A stretch of 64,000 bases of DNA. Origin: Eopsaltria australis. Its lineage: Eukaryota > Chordata > Aves > Passeriformes > Petroicidae. A program made the position numbers and the translations under genes. Numbering within the stretch: the first letter of the stretch is position 1; the number at the start of each line of letters is the position of its first letter. Below, in pieces: positions 1 to 14,500 of the stretch. Location: contig JAVTVJ010000130.1 of assembly GCA_034509425.1 (NCBI GenBank), positions 1,915,501-1,979,500 on the forward strand. Direction: 5' to 3'. A model generated the notes under the pieces. It saw only the letters and a program-made list of their open reading frames with translations. It searched no databases and was not told the DNA's origin.

Positions 1-614
1 ATTTCCTAGGTAGTCAAACTATTGATAGTTCTCTGCCTAAAGCTGCAGAAATTATTTCCTGAAGTTGAGCTTGATTAATTAATACTAATAAAAAAGCACT
101 GTGCATTGAAGGTAGCTAAGAAGCTCACAAAACACGGGGGCTTTTTCCTCCTAAGATTTTGAATTTGTGCCTCATTGCATGTTAGGAAAAACTACAATGA
201 AACCACTCATCTCTCTGGGATATTATCAGCAATGCCTGTGACCTCTCCAGATCTGAAATCTATCTATAGATAGATATATAGATATCTAAATATATATAAG
301 TATATATTGCATATATAGATGACATAATCAATGGATCAATATATGAGTAATCAATTTTACTGATTAATTGACTATTCACACTTTTAGTGCTGGGCCCTAG
401 CCCTTTTATTCCCCCCTTCCAGATGTATCTTTTTCTGGTTAACCTTTCCAAAATAAGCAAGCTTTCAACAGAGGACACCACAGTGCTGCTGTGCTCAGAG
501 AGCAGCAAGGAGTGGAATACAGCAGTTGGTGTTTGTGTTTTCACCATCAGGAAGTATATTAACTGTAAATACAATTTTGTTGGGACAGTGAAATGGAGAT
601 GTGATTGTATTTAC
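1..614 (-). other. Start of the intron after EGF-C (partial)
   Basis: This is intronic sequence beginning with the gtaaat donor at 614. It contains an AT-rich, TAGA/TATA-rich low-complexity stretch at about 260-330. I see no exon for the O-linked sugar domain here. The two short overlapping open frames at 387-807 contain the antisense of the EGF-C exon and are not independent genes. Confidence 0.85.
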
Positions 615-767
615 CTTTGTAGCATTTTTTCATGTCTGGACCCAGCCACATGTTGTCAGGACAGGCACAGGTGTACTTGGGGGAATGGGGAGAGATCTGA
701 GGTGCAGGAAGACACAAGTAGTCACAGCCTCCATTTGGCTGGGGGCTGAGCTCACAGGAATCTGGAG
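615..767 (-). CDS. LRP8: LRP8 exon 15: EGF-C, third EGF-like module after the propeller
   Basis: This 153-bp exon encodes the EGF-like module that packs under the beta-propeller in LDL-receptor-family proteins. The translation starts [15 protein letters not shown], continues through [19 protein letters not shown] and ends at MKKCYK. It contains the six cysteines of an EGF fold. The acceptor is gaacag just right of 767 and the donor is gtaaat just left of 615. Both phases are 1. The length equals LDLR exon 14 as I recall it, and the sequence is close to recalled human LRP8. The next exon, for the O-linked sugar stalk, would lie left of the window. The donor lacks the consensus G at +5 but has a good AAAG exon end. 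Confidence 0.96.
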
Positions 768-1210
768 CTGTTCAAGGATGGAAAAAAAAGACAAGTTATT
801 TTTCTAATTATTTATTTCTTGCCCTTGGCAAAGAAATGTCAGATCCTCTGAAAAGACCTTCTTCCACTCCCAATTTATCAGGCTGCTTAAGCATCTTTAC
901 AGTTTGTACAGTGGAGTGGAACCTTACACAGTACTATAAAAACTTCCCAAATACATAATGAATGGGAAGCATCACAGTGACAAGAGTAACTCTCTGTTAT
1001 CAAAGATGCTAATTAAACAGCTATTAGCAAATTGCAGATTCTTCAATAAATGCTGCTGCTGAATTAATTATGCAGGAACTTCAAACATTAGGCATTGATT
1101 TCCCATTATTACCTGTGCTTTCTCTCTCATCAAGAACCATCAGGGAGCATTTCATTTGCCAGCTCAAACAAACCTGATTCAGGCCATGACATCCTGAGGA
1201 CACCTCTTAC

Positions 1211-1352
1211 CTTTGGGCTGCTTTAATTCATGAAACACCACGATGTCATGAGGGTTATTGAGGTTCTCTGCCAGGATGGAGATGTCCAAGCCATTGAGCC
1301 TGTTCGCACTGAAGATGGCCTCGTTCTCCAGGTCAGTCCAGAACACTCTGTC
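1211..1352 (-). CDS. LRP8: LRP8 exon 14: beta-propeller, FWTD blade and propeller end
   Basis: The 142-bp exon starts in phase 0 with [20 protein letters not shown] and ends in phase 1 after [17 protein letters not shown] is a variant of the YWTD blade signature, and the [15 protein letters not shown] segment closes the propeller before EGF-C. The size equals LDLR exon 13 and the sequence is near-identical to recalled human LRP8. The acceptor is ctgcag right of 1352 and the donor is gtaaga left of 1211. The propeller releases ligand at endosomal pH in this family (established for LDLR; inferred here). The intron to exon 15 is only 443 bp. Confidence 0.97.
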
Positions 1353-2519
1353 CTGCAGGGAATGCACAGACTCCTGACCTGGCCTGCTCAAATCCTGCTC
1401 CAGCTGGATTAAACTCCCGCAGTCACAAAATCAGTGCACCATGTTCCTACCTTGGGGCACCTTCCATTTATGCTACTCCTGTCTGCAGCTTTTCTTTTCT
1501 ATTTTGGACAGTGTTCAGAAGCCCAGCACTCCTACAAGTTTACAAAGTGCTGTGTCATTTTGAGTAGCTCTGAGACTGAGGTGAGGGAGCAGAAATTTGG
1601 TAAGGTACAGACAAGTTGCATCCGTGTTGTTTCTGAACTGCTTTTTCTTTGTAAGATGGGGTAGATCATGAGCAAAGGGCTACACTCCATACTAGAAACA
1701 TTTGTTACCTTGCTGAGTTTTTCCTCCTTTCCCAAGATAAGACCTGCATTAAACAGGTATCTATGAAGAGGCCAGTGCCTAGAGCACACCTGGAAGCTGA
1801 GCACCTATTCCTCTTTTGTATTACTGTCTTTTGCATGGCATAGTATGACTGAAGATACAAAATTACTGGTGGAAGAGGTACCTAGGAACTGCAGTTATCA
1901 AACAGCTTAATTGCTTGATCATCTGTGTGTGCTGCTGCCTGCTAAATCCCTGTGTATTTTCAGAAGGAAAGGCACACTGCTGGACAACAAGAGCAGCTTA
2001 GCTAAAGCAAAAGGGTTGTCTGTTACTCTGCCCAGCCATTCAGACTAGGAAGGATGGAGAGAGGTGAAATAACCTAAGAGATCCTGGCTGGTGGGGATAG
2101 CACTAAAGAGCAACAATGACCTGGAGAAACCCATGCCCAAAGATAGGTGCCCAGATATCACACACTTCATATAGGAGGAATAACGGATTTAAGGATGAGG
2201 TTTTCCTGAGCCAGAAGCCAACTGGACCTTTCTCTGCTATAACCCACCTACAGGGAGTGCCAAAGTTGAAGCCTTTGTTCCCCTGATCATTTAATGCACT
2301 GGTGCTGCATTAGGTAAAAGCACGAGGTAACATATTGCTCTTGATTAAGGGCTTTAAAAACCAATTTCCCTGCCAAACCCACACCAGGTTAATCGGTTTC
2401 TATAGCAGCGACCGCCCTCACTGAGCTCTGTGCTGTGCAAAAGGCAGAGCTTTTAATCAAGAAGAGTCTGAGACCTCTTGCAGGCTCCAGTCTGTTCTGC
2501 ATCCGTTTTCCAAGCTTAC
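1353..2519 (-). other. Intron 13 (1167 bp)
   Basis: This intron separates two propeller exons and has standard GT-AG ends. I see no repeat, RNA gene or second exon in it. The shorter intron 14 (768-1210) is likewise plain. Confidence 0.85.
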
Positions 2520-2659
2520 CTCAAACACTGCCAAGCCAAAAGGATGGCTCAGATCATCCACAGAGGAGATCAGAACTTTTCTGTTGCTGCCATTGAAATC
2601 AATGCAGGACAGTGAATGCAATTTGGAGTCTACCCAGTAGAGACGCTGATTCAGCAAAT
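2520..2659 (-). CDS. LRP8: LRP8 exon 13: beta-propeller, YWVD blade
   Basis: The 140-bp exon runs from phase 1 to phase 0, as LDLR exon 12 does. The translation begins [19 protein letters not shown] and ends [11 protein letters not shown], where exon 14 continues DRVFW. YWVD is the blade signature. The acceptor is tttccag right of 2659 and the donor gtaagc left of 2520. One residue stands out: the codon at 2604-2606 is Cys (SCIDFNG), while recalled human LRP8 has Ser there. A lone Cys in a blade would be unpaired unless another has changed with it. The rest of the exon is conserved, so this is a substitution in a working exon and not a sign of decay. Confidence 0.97.
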
Positions 2660-4084
2660 CTGGAAAGTAAAACACAATGAAGCAAAATTACACACAGCTC
2701 TTGCAACTCTTTTGCTCTTGGCCAGCATGTTTTTCCTGCTGGCAGCATGACTAATCTCTTTATTATTGGGCCTCTTTTTTTTTTTAACACTAGTTCTGAT
2801 TTTGAATCAGTGCCCAGATATGCTGGGATAAGACCCTATAAATAAGATTAAAAAGGAGGAACATTCTGCTGTGTGTGTGTGGGGAATGCCTGACTGACAG
2901 CCTTGTACAGTGAGGTTCTTTTGTCACCCGGAGCAGCAGGGGAGCAGCAGTTTGGGCTTCCTAGATTCCCTCCATCAGTGCCTCAGTGAGAAGCATCATC
3001 CCTCCCATGGTTGTGCAGGCCTTGGCCTCTTGCTGGAGAAAAACTACTGAGAATCCAAGGAAACACCTCTCTAAAGGAGCTGTGAGATTCACATATTTTG
3101 AGAGAAGAAGAATCCTAGGCCCAGAAACCCTTCTTATGCTGCAGGCTGGGGGAATCTGCTGGTGGGGGCAGTCCTACCACAACCAGCCAGGTTTGGGGAG
3201 GGTGCAGGTAAAGAGTGAGAGGAAAGGATCCAATGTTATTTGGAATGCTAAGCACTGCATTTCTCTTTCTGGAGCAAATTCATTCATTTTGGATGGGATT
3301 CACTGAACAGAATGCAAGTGGATGAGAGCCAAAAGAACAAGTTATATAATTAAACAAGTCATTAATTAATTTCTTAATTACTAAATGATAACATTATTTG
3401 TTCACAGCAGTAGCACTTCAGCAGTGTATAAAGCAGCAGCATTTCCTCCTACATCCTTGCCACAGCCAGCATTTTCAAAGCCAAGCAGAGAACCTCACAT
3501 CTGCACAATGTTAAACACACACAGCTCCAACTCCAGAGCAGGAAGTTCCCTGCTGCTCCATGAAACCTCCTTCCCACTCTGCTGCTTGGTGTGGCAGTAA
3601 GAACCACCACAGCCCTCTGATGGGTCCCGTTCACCCTGAGCAGCTGGGCAGGCAGGGAATGGGTTCAGCATGCCCTCTTCCTTCCCCTGATACACTGTGC
3701 ATTCATCAGTCCAGTGCAGGATCCTGACAATGTTCCTGAGACAGGCCCAGGTACAGAGGCACTTAACACCAAGGATTCAGATGCTTTCTGGACTTCCAAA
3801 GGGTTGTCACAGCTCTGCATCCTCCCCCAGAATTTCCCTTTGCCTTAAGGCACAGTGACAAGCAACTCAGGGCTCCTGCAGTACAAAGTTCTGACTGCAG
3901 CAAAACCTCCTGTTTGTGCTACTGAAATAAGGGAACTCATGTTTGTGAGCAGTAGTGACAGACCAGTTTAGGATTTGTGTTTGCAGGTCCCTTGGAGCAT
4001 TTAGCATTTTGTTTTTCTGTTTAACAATAAAACTAGCTTTCCTTCAGCCCCAGTGGGTGCTCTACCTCTGGCCTGGGCACTTAC
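2660..4084 (-). other. Intron 12 (1425 bp)
   Basis: This GT-AG intron lies between the YWSD and YWVD exons. It contains a short T-run near 2776-2785 and a short TG run near 2871-2880. I see no further structure. Intron 11 (4204-4763, 560 bp) is also featureless. Confidence 0.85.
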
Positions 4085-4203
4085 CAAGTGTGATGCCATT
4101 TGGCCACTCGATGTTGTCGATGACCAGCACCTGCCGCCCCACACCGTTCAGACCGGCCTTCTCGATCTTGGCTTTGTCTCCCCAGTCAGACCAGTACATG
4201 AAC
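4085..4203 (-). CDS. LRP8: LRP8 exon 12: beta-propeller, YWSD blade
   Basis: The 119-bp exon runs from phase 2 to phase 1, the same as LDLR exon 11. The translation is [20 protein letters not shown], then [25 protein letters not shown] is a classic blade signature, and [10 protein letters not shown] is the conserved strand shared by LDLR, VLDLR and LRP8. The acceptor is ctctcag right of 4203 and the donor gtaagt left of 4085, a near-perfect site. The exon holds about six CpGs, against a CpG-poor intron background. It joins exon 11 through a split Arg codon (AG|G), giving DPTQ-R-FMYW, where recalled human LRP8 has DPLRGFMYW. Confidence 0.97.
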
Positions 4204-4763
4204 CTGAGAGAGGCACAGGTAAGAAAACACTAACCTGGACTCCAGTTTATAAACCTGCACTGCTGATTGCAGTAGGAAGTGTGCTAAGGTTCTCCTTATT
4301 ATAGCAAAACCCTCAGCCACTTCAGTTAATTCTGCAGGTGGAACCATGTGCAGTTCTCACACTGGGTAATCTGCCACAAAACTTTCACCAGAATGCAGAA
4401 TCTCACCCCAGTAACTAACCCCTGCAAACTCTCCTGCTGTGCCTGTTAGGTGCCTGGCATTCAGTCATCCAAATAGCCCAAACACAAGTCAGACAGACTT
4501 CATTTCCCAGCACAGCCTCTGTGCCAGGACCAGCTCAGGCCCATTGAACACATGACCTGCCCCTGAATTTCAGAACCATCTTTAACAGCAGGCACCTTGC
4601 CAAGGGTTAGTTGAAGCATCTCCACAGTCCCATTGCAGGGTGTATCTTAATGGGCATCTGAAGTCCTGGTGAGATGAAAACTACCCCCAATTTTGTCAGA
4701 GAGGCAAAAAGGCGACTGGAACATCTCTGCTGGCAAAGGGGTGTTTGTGGTGTTCACACCTAC

Positions 4764-4991
4764 CTCTGTGTGGGATCCACAGCGATGGCTCTGGGCTCAC
4801 TGAGGTCACTGTTGAAAAGTGTCCTCCTCTTGCTTCCATCTGCAGTGGCCACTGAGATGGTCTTGTTTCCAGAGTCTGTCCAGTAGATGTTCTTATGGAC
4901 CCAGTCAATGGCCAGTCCCTCGGGGGAGTTGAGCTGGCTGTCGATCAGGATCACCTGCTCGGCTGTGTCACTCGCCTTGTCGATGTAGGCA
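4764..4991 (-). CDS. LRP8: LRP8 exon 11: beta-propeller, YWTD blade
   Basis: The 228-bp exon (phase 2 to phase 2) matches LDLR exon 10 in size. It begins with a split Ser codon and [20 protein letters not shown], passes [20 protein letters not shown] and ends at [15 protein letters not shown] is the canonical blade signature. The NKT in [10 protein letters not shown] is an N-glycosylation sequon. A second possible sequon is absent: the segment reads DLSEP, where recalled human LRP8 has NLSEP. The acceptor is ccctgcag right of 4991 and the donor gtaggt left of 4764. Flanking introns are 560 bp and 1.9 kb. Confidence 0.97.
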
Positions 4992-6886
4992 CTGCAGGGA
5001 CAGGAGGTCACAGGGCTCACACACAGCCCCCAGAGCCTGGGCCCCACGAGCAGCATGGCTGACACAGGAACCCTTACAGTGCTCCTGCAACCTTCTGATT
5101 TCTCCTACAGCCTCTTATTACCCCATTCCTGTATGGCAGCATTTCCACAGGAGGGAACTGTCATTTCAGTGTTCTTCCCGCTTCCTGCTATAACTGCAGA
5201 ATTCAGGAAAACATTTGACTTCAGGCACATTAACTTCAACAGCACTGATTTGTGGGATTTATGGACATTAAAAATATAATCTCCAGGGCTCTGCTGAACA
5301 GAGTTGAACTTAGCATGCAATAAATAGGCTTAAATGTACTGCAGAATTAGGAGCTGTGTAGCTAATTATGATTCATCAAAGGAATTCATGAAGCTGCATT
5401 AATTTGGCAAGTGATTTCACTAGATGCAAAGAAAATGTTCACTAAATATTAGTGGCAGCCTCAAAATCTTTCAAAACGATAATGAAAGGCAGCAGACTCC
5501 ACATGGATGTTTCATAAATAACTGAAATGTTGCTCCTACAACCACACAGGCTGATTCTGCTCTCAATATCAATTCTGCTGAGTGAACTGAAATCAAGTTA
5601 TTCTGAGTTTGCATCAGTGTTTGTAGAAGCTTAGTCTGGCTCTTAGAACAACTCAGTACATCCTAAAACAGTTACAAAACAGCAGGAAGTTTCTGCCCCC
5701 TGCCCCAAACATTTGAAATCGTAAGATGCTTCACATCCTCTCTTCTGTGCCCATCCTGCCTTTGCTCATGGAACGAGAAGGTGAATTGTATGGGAGCTGT
5801 GCTCTGCAGTATCAGATTAGAGCCTTGGAACCGAAATGTCTAAACCCAGGAATTCCTGTCAGTTTTACAGTCTGCAGCCAGGGCTGGAATGGCCATGCAG
5901 AGTCAGCCTGGATGACCAGCACACTGCTGCACCTTTCCTACAAGAATGGTTTTGGTTTGGCTCTGAGACAGCACCACAGGAACGGTACCTCAGGGCTTTG
6001 TGGGCATCCGACAGTGCTCCCAAGGTTCCAGTATTCCAGCACGATGAGCACTTTCAGAGCCCCACAGGCCCCACAGGCCACCTGCCCAGCTACTGCTGGT
6101 CAATACCCAGCACAGCCTGGGCAGATATCCCTGCAGGGCATTGGAGCTACCAGAGCGTACAGAAACCCTGGCCTGGCTCCCATGTGCTGACACCAATCCT
6201 GCCTGTGCCTGGCCATTAGCTAAAATCCAGAGCAAACCACTGCAGAAGCTGCAATAGCTGTGCAAATTACAATATTCATGGGGGATTTTCAGCACATAAA
6301 TTAAATGCTTTTTTGGCTAAGCACGCTCACAAGCCCCGGCAAATAATGACTGTGATGGATGCCATAAAAACAGCCAATGGAGGAATGAGAATGAGAGTTA
6401 CAGAACATGTGCTGTGGTCAGGTGCAGTGAATTTAAATCCAGTCTACCAGAGACTCCAGTGGGCAGCAGCTTGTGTCTGTGTTGCTGCCTCCTTGCTCCT
6501 TCCATTTGCCTCCTTTGTGCTTCCAGATGCCAGGTCCTTTGTGGCCTCCCATACAACACTCACAACACGGCAGCAGCCTCGGCCCTGCTTTGCAGTATCC
6601 ATGGTTCAGGAAACAAGAGCCTACATTTAACTGCACAAGTGCAGCAGGATCTGGCATTGATGAAAAGTCACCCAGTATTATCAAAGAGATAACTGCGCAA
6701 GCCCCTGATGTCTTTATCAGTTCCCAAAAAAGATTACCAAGTCTGGGCCACAACAGGTGATCCTGTCAGGGCAGAAAAGCCCTCAGGTGCCCTGTACCCT
6801 GCACTGTTCTCTGGGCTGCTTTAGGGGGTACATGTGGAATGCAGCTTTGGGAAGGACCAACACACACATCCTCTCTTGCCCCTTAC
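4992..6886 (-). other. Intron 10 (1895 bp)
   Basis: The intron lies between the first two propeller exons. A GC-richer patch at about 5850-6200 has open frames in several phases and includes a short tandem CCCCACAGGC pair at about 6061-6080. None of these frames shows domain sequence. Intron 9 (7059-7765, 707 bp) likewise holds nothing I recognise. Confidence 0.8.
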
Positions 6887-7058
6887 CTGTAGATTTTTCG
6901 GTAGAACAAGTCACACCAATATATTCTGTTTGTTGACACCTCCACATCCAGTGCCACCACGTTCTTCAGCATGGGAATGATGCGGGAATAGTCCCTTTTC
7001 ACCAGGTCTATCTTACGGACCTCGTGGCGGTTGGTGAAGATCAGGTATGGGCTCTTGC
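6887..7058 (-). CDS. LRP8: LRP8 exon 10: start of beta-propeller, YWCD blade
   Basis: The 172-bp exon (phase 1 to phase 2) matches LDLR exon 9. It opens [19 protein letters not shown], then [20 protein letters not shown], and ends [14 protein letters not shown] before a split Ser codon. YWCD is the blade signature, with a Cys that human LRP8 also has. [14 protein letters not shown] is what separates LRP8 from VLDLR. The window has DYSR where recalled human LRP8 has the sequon NYSR. The acceptor is ctgtggtag right of 7058, a TAG acceptor with a modest pyrimidine tract. The donor is gtaagg left of 6887. Confidence 0.97.
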
Positions 7059-7765
7059 CTACCACAGAAAATCAGCACATTTGTCACTTCAGCAGCTGTC
7101 CCAAGGGCTGGATTCAGCTTTCATTTCTCAAACAACAGTGGAACTATCAGTCACTGATAGCTGTCTTTGTACAGAAGTTTTACAGCACACTGAAAGCAAA
7201 TAGAAACTTGCTCTGGAGGCCGGGCTGTTACAGGCAGGCACCCCTGTGGTCCCTGAACACACGCCGGACCCCCTGTGTTCCTAAGCCACAGGCAAAACTC
7301 TGGGGAATATCCTTATCTTCAATTTCCCATTTCAGTGCAAAATCCTGGGCCAGATTTTGGTGACTTACAGCTGGGAGGGTGGAGGGGTGGCTCAGCTGCC
7401 CTGTTTAATCGGGATGTTTTCTTTCTTTCAATACTACTACCACTAAATGTTTTTGCTGCACTGTTTTCAATAACACCTGTCAAGAGATTTTCTTTTCTAG
7501 TTTCAGCTTCAAACAGCCAAGTAGTGACTGCAATCTTGCTCTGTACACTGTTAAAATATTCTGATCTGCATGATCAGTAGTTCTTGCCTGGAGACGCATC
7601 TGCTATCGCTGCAGCAGCTCTGTGCTGCTCACAGTGAAATGTCTTTGCTTGCTTTGCGTGTTTCCTTTTGTTTCCGTTCCCCTGCCTCAGCCCTGCGAGC
7701 GTGTTTTCTTATCGGAGTTGTGCTGTTGAGCAAGCAGAGTTTCAGTGCCTGTGGCGTTGTCTTAC

Positions 7766-7891
7766 CTACAGCTTTGCAGTTCTTGGACAGGGTGTCCATC
7801 TCGTATCCTTCGTAGCACTCACATTTGTAGTCTCCCTTGTAATTAATGCAGATCTGGCTACAAGCGTCTGGATTCTCACATTCATCTATGT
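7766..7891 (-). CDS. LRP8: LRP8 exon 9: EGF-B, calcium-binding EGF-like module
   Basis: This 126-bp, phase 1-1 exon encodes [20 protein letters not shown], then [19 protein letters not shown] and KAV. It has six cysteines and the DIDEC start typical of calcium-binding EGF modules. The length equals LDLR exon 8. The acceptor is cctttcag right of 7891 and the donor gtaaga left of 7766. Only 129 bp separate it from EGF-A, the shortest intron in the window. With EGF-A it forms the paired modules between the ligand-binding repeats and the propeller. Symmetric phase means skipping would keep the frame. Confidence 0.97.
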
Positions 7892-8015
7892 CTGAAAGGA
7901 GTGTTTGAAACCCATCAATAACTTGAAATCAAACCATCTGTGATGGAGCAATGCTCAAGTGAATATAATCACGTCTCTCTATGGTGAAACACAAGGGACT
8001 GCTGTTTGCATGTCA

Positions 8016-10923
<2,908 letters not shown>

Positions 10924-11046
10924 CACATTCTTTCAGAGGCTCGTCAGACCAGTCCCTGCAGTCTCTATGTGAATCGCACACTTTGCCTCCGTCAATGCAC
11001 TCTCCACTCTTACACTGAAACTTGCTGGGACTTTCACATGCTGACT
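10924..11046 (-). CDS. LRP8: LRP8 exon 7: LDL-A repeat 8
   Basis: The exon encodes an LDL-A module: [11 protein letters not shown], then [18 protein letters not shown] and [11 protein letters not shown]. It has six cysteines and the acidic calcium-binding cluster ending [15 protein letters not shown] is almost the same as repeat 8 of VLDLR, supporting an ancient eighth repeat. The donor, gtacag, is the weakest in the gene. There are two candidate acceptors, ...gacag right of 11046 and ...gtcag right of 11040. I take the outer one because it is the first AG after the pyrimidine tract, gives 123 bp like exons 3 and 6, and matches the VLDLR spacing. The inner one gives 117 bp, two residues less, in the same frame. 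As far as I recall, human LRP8 reads straight from LA7 into EGF-A, without this repeat. Confidence 0.9.
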
Positions 11047-11383
11047 CTGTCATGTTGGGCAAGAGAGGAAAGCAACTAAGTTAGATGAGGCTCATGACAA
11101 CAAACAGGCTGACATAAAGCTCAGGAGGGTGTCATTAGCAGAAATGGGATAGGATTAAGCAAATGAACATTGAGCCTGAGCATCATGCAAAGCATCAAGT
11201 CATGCAGTCTGCCTGGTCAGCGTAATCATCTCTCCCAAGCAATCCCACTGCCAGAATAGCTTAAAATTGTTCAGAAAGCAGCTTGGCATGGCCCAGAGGA
11301 GCAGCACAGGCCTCTTCCCTTCCCAGAGGCCACACAGCCCTGGCAGATTTACCCCACAGAGCAAGAGGAGCACCTGTACCCAC

Positions 11384-11506
11384 CTTGGACACAGCCGGCC
11401 TCGTCACTGTTGTCAGGACAGTCGTGTACCTTGTCACACTGCTTTGCTCCATGGATGCAGGTCCCGTCACCACACTGGAATTCATCTGGCTGGCAGGTCA
11501 CCAGAG
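11384..11506 (-). CDS. LRP8: LRP8 exon 6: LDL-A repeat 7
   Basis: The 123-bp, phase 1-1 exon encodes [20 protein letters not shown], then [20 protein letters not shown]. All six LDL-A cysteines and the SDE calcium motif are present. Recalled human LRP8 has the same [10 protein letters not shown] and DCPDxSDEAGC blocks at its last repeat. The donor is gtgggt left of 11384. The acceptor is gtcttaaag right of 11506, with only a short pyrimidine run. LA8 follows after a 343-bp intron, while the LA4-6 exon lies 6.3 kb upstream. Confidence 0.96.
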
Positions 11507-14500
11507 CTTTAAGACAACACATTCAAGCATCAGCCACACAGAACTTGGTCATTTGTGTGGTACCTTTTAGCCATGTCCCTCTGACACTGCTGGGGCTGTA
11601 TTCTCTGTCAGCAATGTCAGAGTATTGGCTGCTTCCAGCAAAGCAGCAGAGGCAGCAGCTGCCTCAGCCACAGTTCTCCTGTGCCCCCTTGCTGTCCCAG
11701 ATCACCCTCTACATCCCTGGGAAACCAGCATCAAAGCCCATATGAGCACACCCCATCAAAACAGACCCAGTGCCAGCAGTGAAGCTTCTCAGGTGAGACA
11801 GAACAAAGCAAGCAAAGGCAGCAAAACTCCCAGCAGTGAAGCAGCTCTGGGGGCTGCAGTCTGTGTGAGGCCAGGCTGCTTTCCAGCTGGGAGTATATAG
11901 TGACATTGGGTAGGCAAAGGCAACTGCTCCTCAGCTCTCCTTCCTTCAGAAAAAAATACATTTAAGATACATTTCAAAACATGTTTGGGCTAAGGCCCAG
12001 GCAAGAGACCTGCAGTGAATCTGCCAAAGCCAGCGTGGTCACAGTGAGGATGAAGGCAGCAACGAGACACAATCATCAGGTTTTCAAATGCCCATGAGCC
12101 AACAGCCCACTGGAAGGCAGAAGAGCTCCACTGCTCTGTGGTGTGGTGCTTCTTGGGGTTTCCGGCCCTGAACACCCCTACAGTATCAGCCCAGGTTTCA
12201 TGCCTGAAATTCATTTGTCCAGGTCAGATTATAAAGGACTCAAACCAGATCTGATAAACAGCAAAGCTGGGGGGAAATCTAAATCAAACACCTGCACTGA
12301 CCATACTAAAAGCAGTCAAATGTCATATTTCCCTCCCCAAGTTACAATAAATGAGAGACCTCCCTAGCTGGGACCAGCCCTGTGCTGACACGGCACAAGC
12401 AGCCTGTAGTTCACTGGCAAAACAGGCTCCTTGTTCCCGGGATGTTTTGCAGCTTCCTCCTGAGGAGCCCATCAGATGTATTCTTAAAATCCTGTTAAGG
12501 CAGTGCACCCTGGAAAGCTCCTGATTCCAGCCTTTCCATCGTGTGATCGTGTCCTGGTATGGTCTGACAGAAAATCACTGCCTCTGAGTAGTGAGGGGAG
12601 CCCAGCACTGGTGTTACTGCATGGGAGGTGAGAGCTGTCTGCAGGCTTCCCTGGACAATTTGACAAACTGGTTCTAATACAAAAATGACTACTTTCAGAT
12701 AACCCAGGAAGAGCTGCAGACATGAAGTGAGCCAGCATCAATACCATGAAGTATCAGTTGCACAAAGACTCCACATTATTGATGATTGCATCCTGCAGGA
12801 TGCAGGATCCAGGTTCCTGACTGTTTCACTGGACTTAGTTCTAGTGCATCTTCAGCCAGCAAAAGGCACCAGAGACAGGAAAAGCCACAACTGCAGGGCT
12901 GGTGGGGGAAGGGAGAAATCCTGTCATTAGAAATACACAGCATTCACGTGAGGAAAGTTTGGAAATAGTACTGCTCCTTGGAGAGGAAAGCCATATGCAC
13001 TATATTCATAAAAAAAATGCAAAGTGAGAAGAAAATCCCAAGCAATAAGCACAGTTATGGGACCAGCTGTGCTGCCACGTTTCAGCTAATAAACTCAGGC
13101 ACAGGAATGGGAAACCTCAGTGGGACATCTGGGACAGCAAACCTCAGTGGGACATCTGGGACAGCAGCTCCAAACTAAGCATGTGGGATCTGCTGCTCTA
13201 CCAAATGGAGAAAAATGGAGGGAAAGAAACAAAGCCATGGTCTGGGAGAGTCACAGACCACAGGTCTGGAAGTGGCACCGAGAACTCCTGCAGGGAGGCA
13301 GAGTCACTTCTGCTTAAGCTGTTCCTGGCATGTGCAGCCACCTGCCTGGGGAAGCCCTGACCATGGAGAGAGCACCCTCCTCCACAGGTAACCCTGACTT
13401 CTGCCAAGCTAAACCTTGGCCACTGCAAGGCCTTTCCTGTTGTCTAACTGAAAATTCCTTTGCCACAATTATTTCTTGTCTTCACCTCTAACTTGAAAAC
13501 CAGTTTGCTTCACCTTTTCTGTAGCAACTTCTATGTGTGGAGGCAGGAAAGAATGGTCCTCCATTTCTGACTATAAATATTAACCCCTGACAGAAGTGTA
13601 ACATGTAATTAAAGCCAATTGGGGTTTTGTCTTTTCTGGAGCAGAAACAGGTCTCTAGTTTATCAAGTAAATCTGCATGACAACAGCTACAGATTTGGAA
13701 GGTAGCTGTTATAAAACCTATAATTGTCTTCAATTGTAAACTTCAAAGCTCTTTTAAAAAGCAGTTATAGCTAAATGTTAAGAACAGAAAGGTTTCTAAT
13801 CCTAAAATGAATTAAAATTAAGGAGAATTTTGTAGGAATTGCAAAGACAATGTTGCATAAGGACAAGGCTGAGAGAATAATGACAGCACAATCTTAGCTT
13901 AGTTGCTACAGAGACTGCAAAACACAGATGTGGGGATGTACAGCTCCACTGCACAAAGCTTTGCTTCAAGAAAAGACAGACATTTGGAGACCAGGCTGGG
14001 TTTCCTGGCTCACTTCTCACTCCACCAGAGCTGTGGAAGTTCAGACCTTTGAGGAACAGCTCCTGAGCTTCCTAACTGATATCTAGAAAAGGCAGATACA
14101 GTAACAGCTCTTACTGATCACAAAGGCATTAAAATGCATGTATGGCATTTCTGTTTTTTGCTGCATTTTTCAGGAGAGAGAATTCCATGTTGTCCTGAAG
14201 TAGAGACACTAACCCATCTCAGCCCCACTGGCAGATTTGACAGCAGGTTTCCATTAAGGCCATTCCCAAGGCAAAGCAATAACCCAAGAAGAGGGAAGAG
14301 CTGTGCTGTTTATTTGCACAAGATGTTCAGAAAATTGCTGTGCTAATTTGGAAGGTTTAAATCAGTGAAATCTCAGTAGTTTTACAGCCATCTCCTCTGC
14401 AAATCAAATACAAAACAAATTACCAAAGCCCTTCTAAATTAACAGGCACCCTCAAAGAGACACATTTCCCATTTACAAATCCTGGGCACAAAGCTGCATT

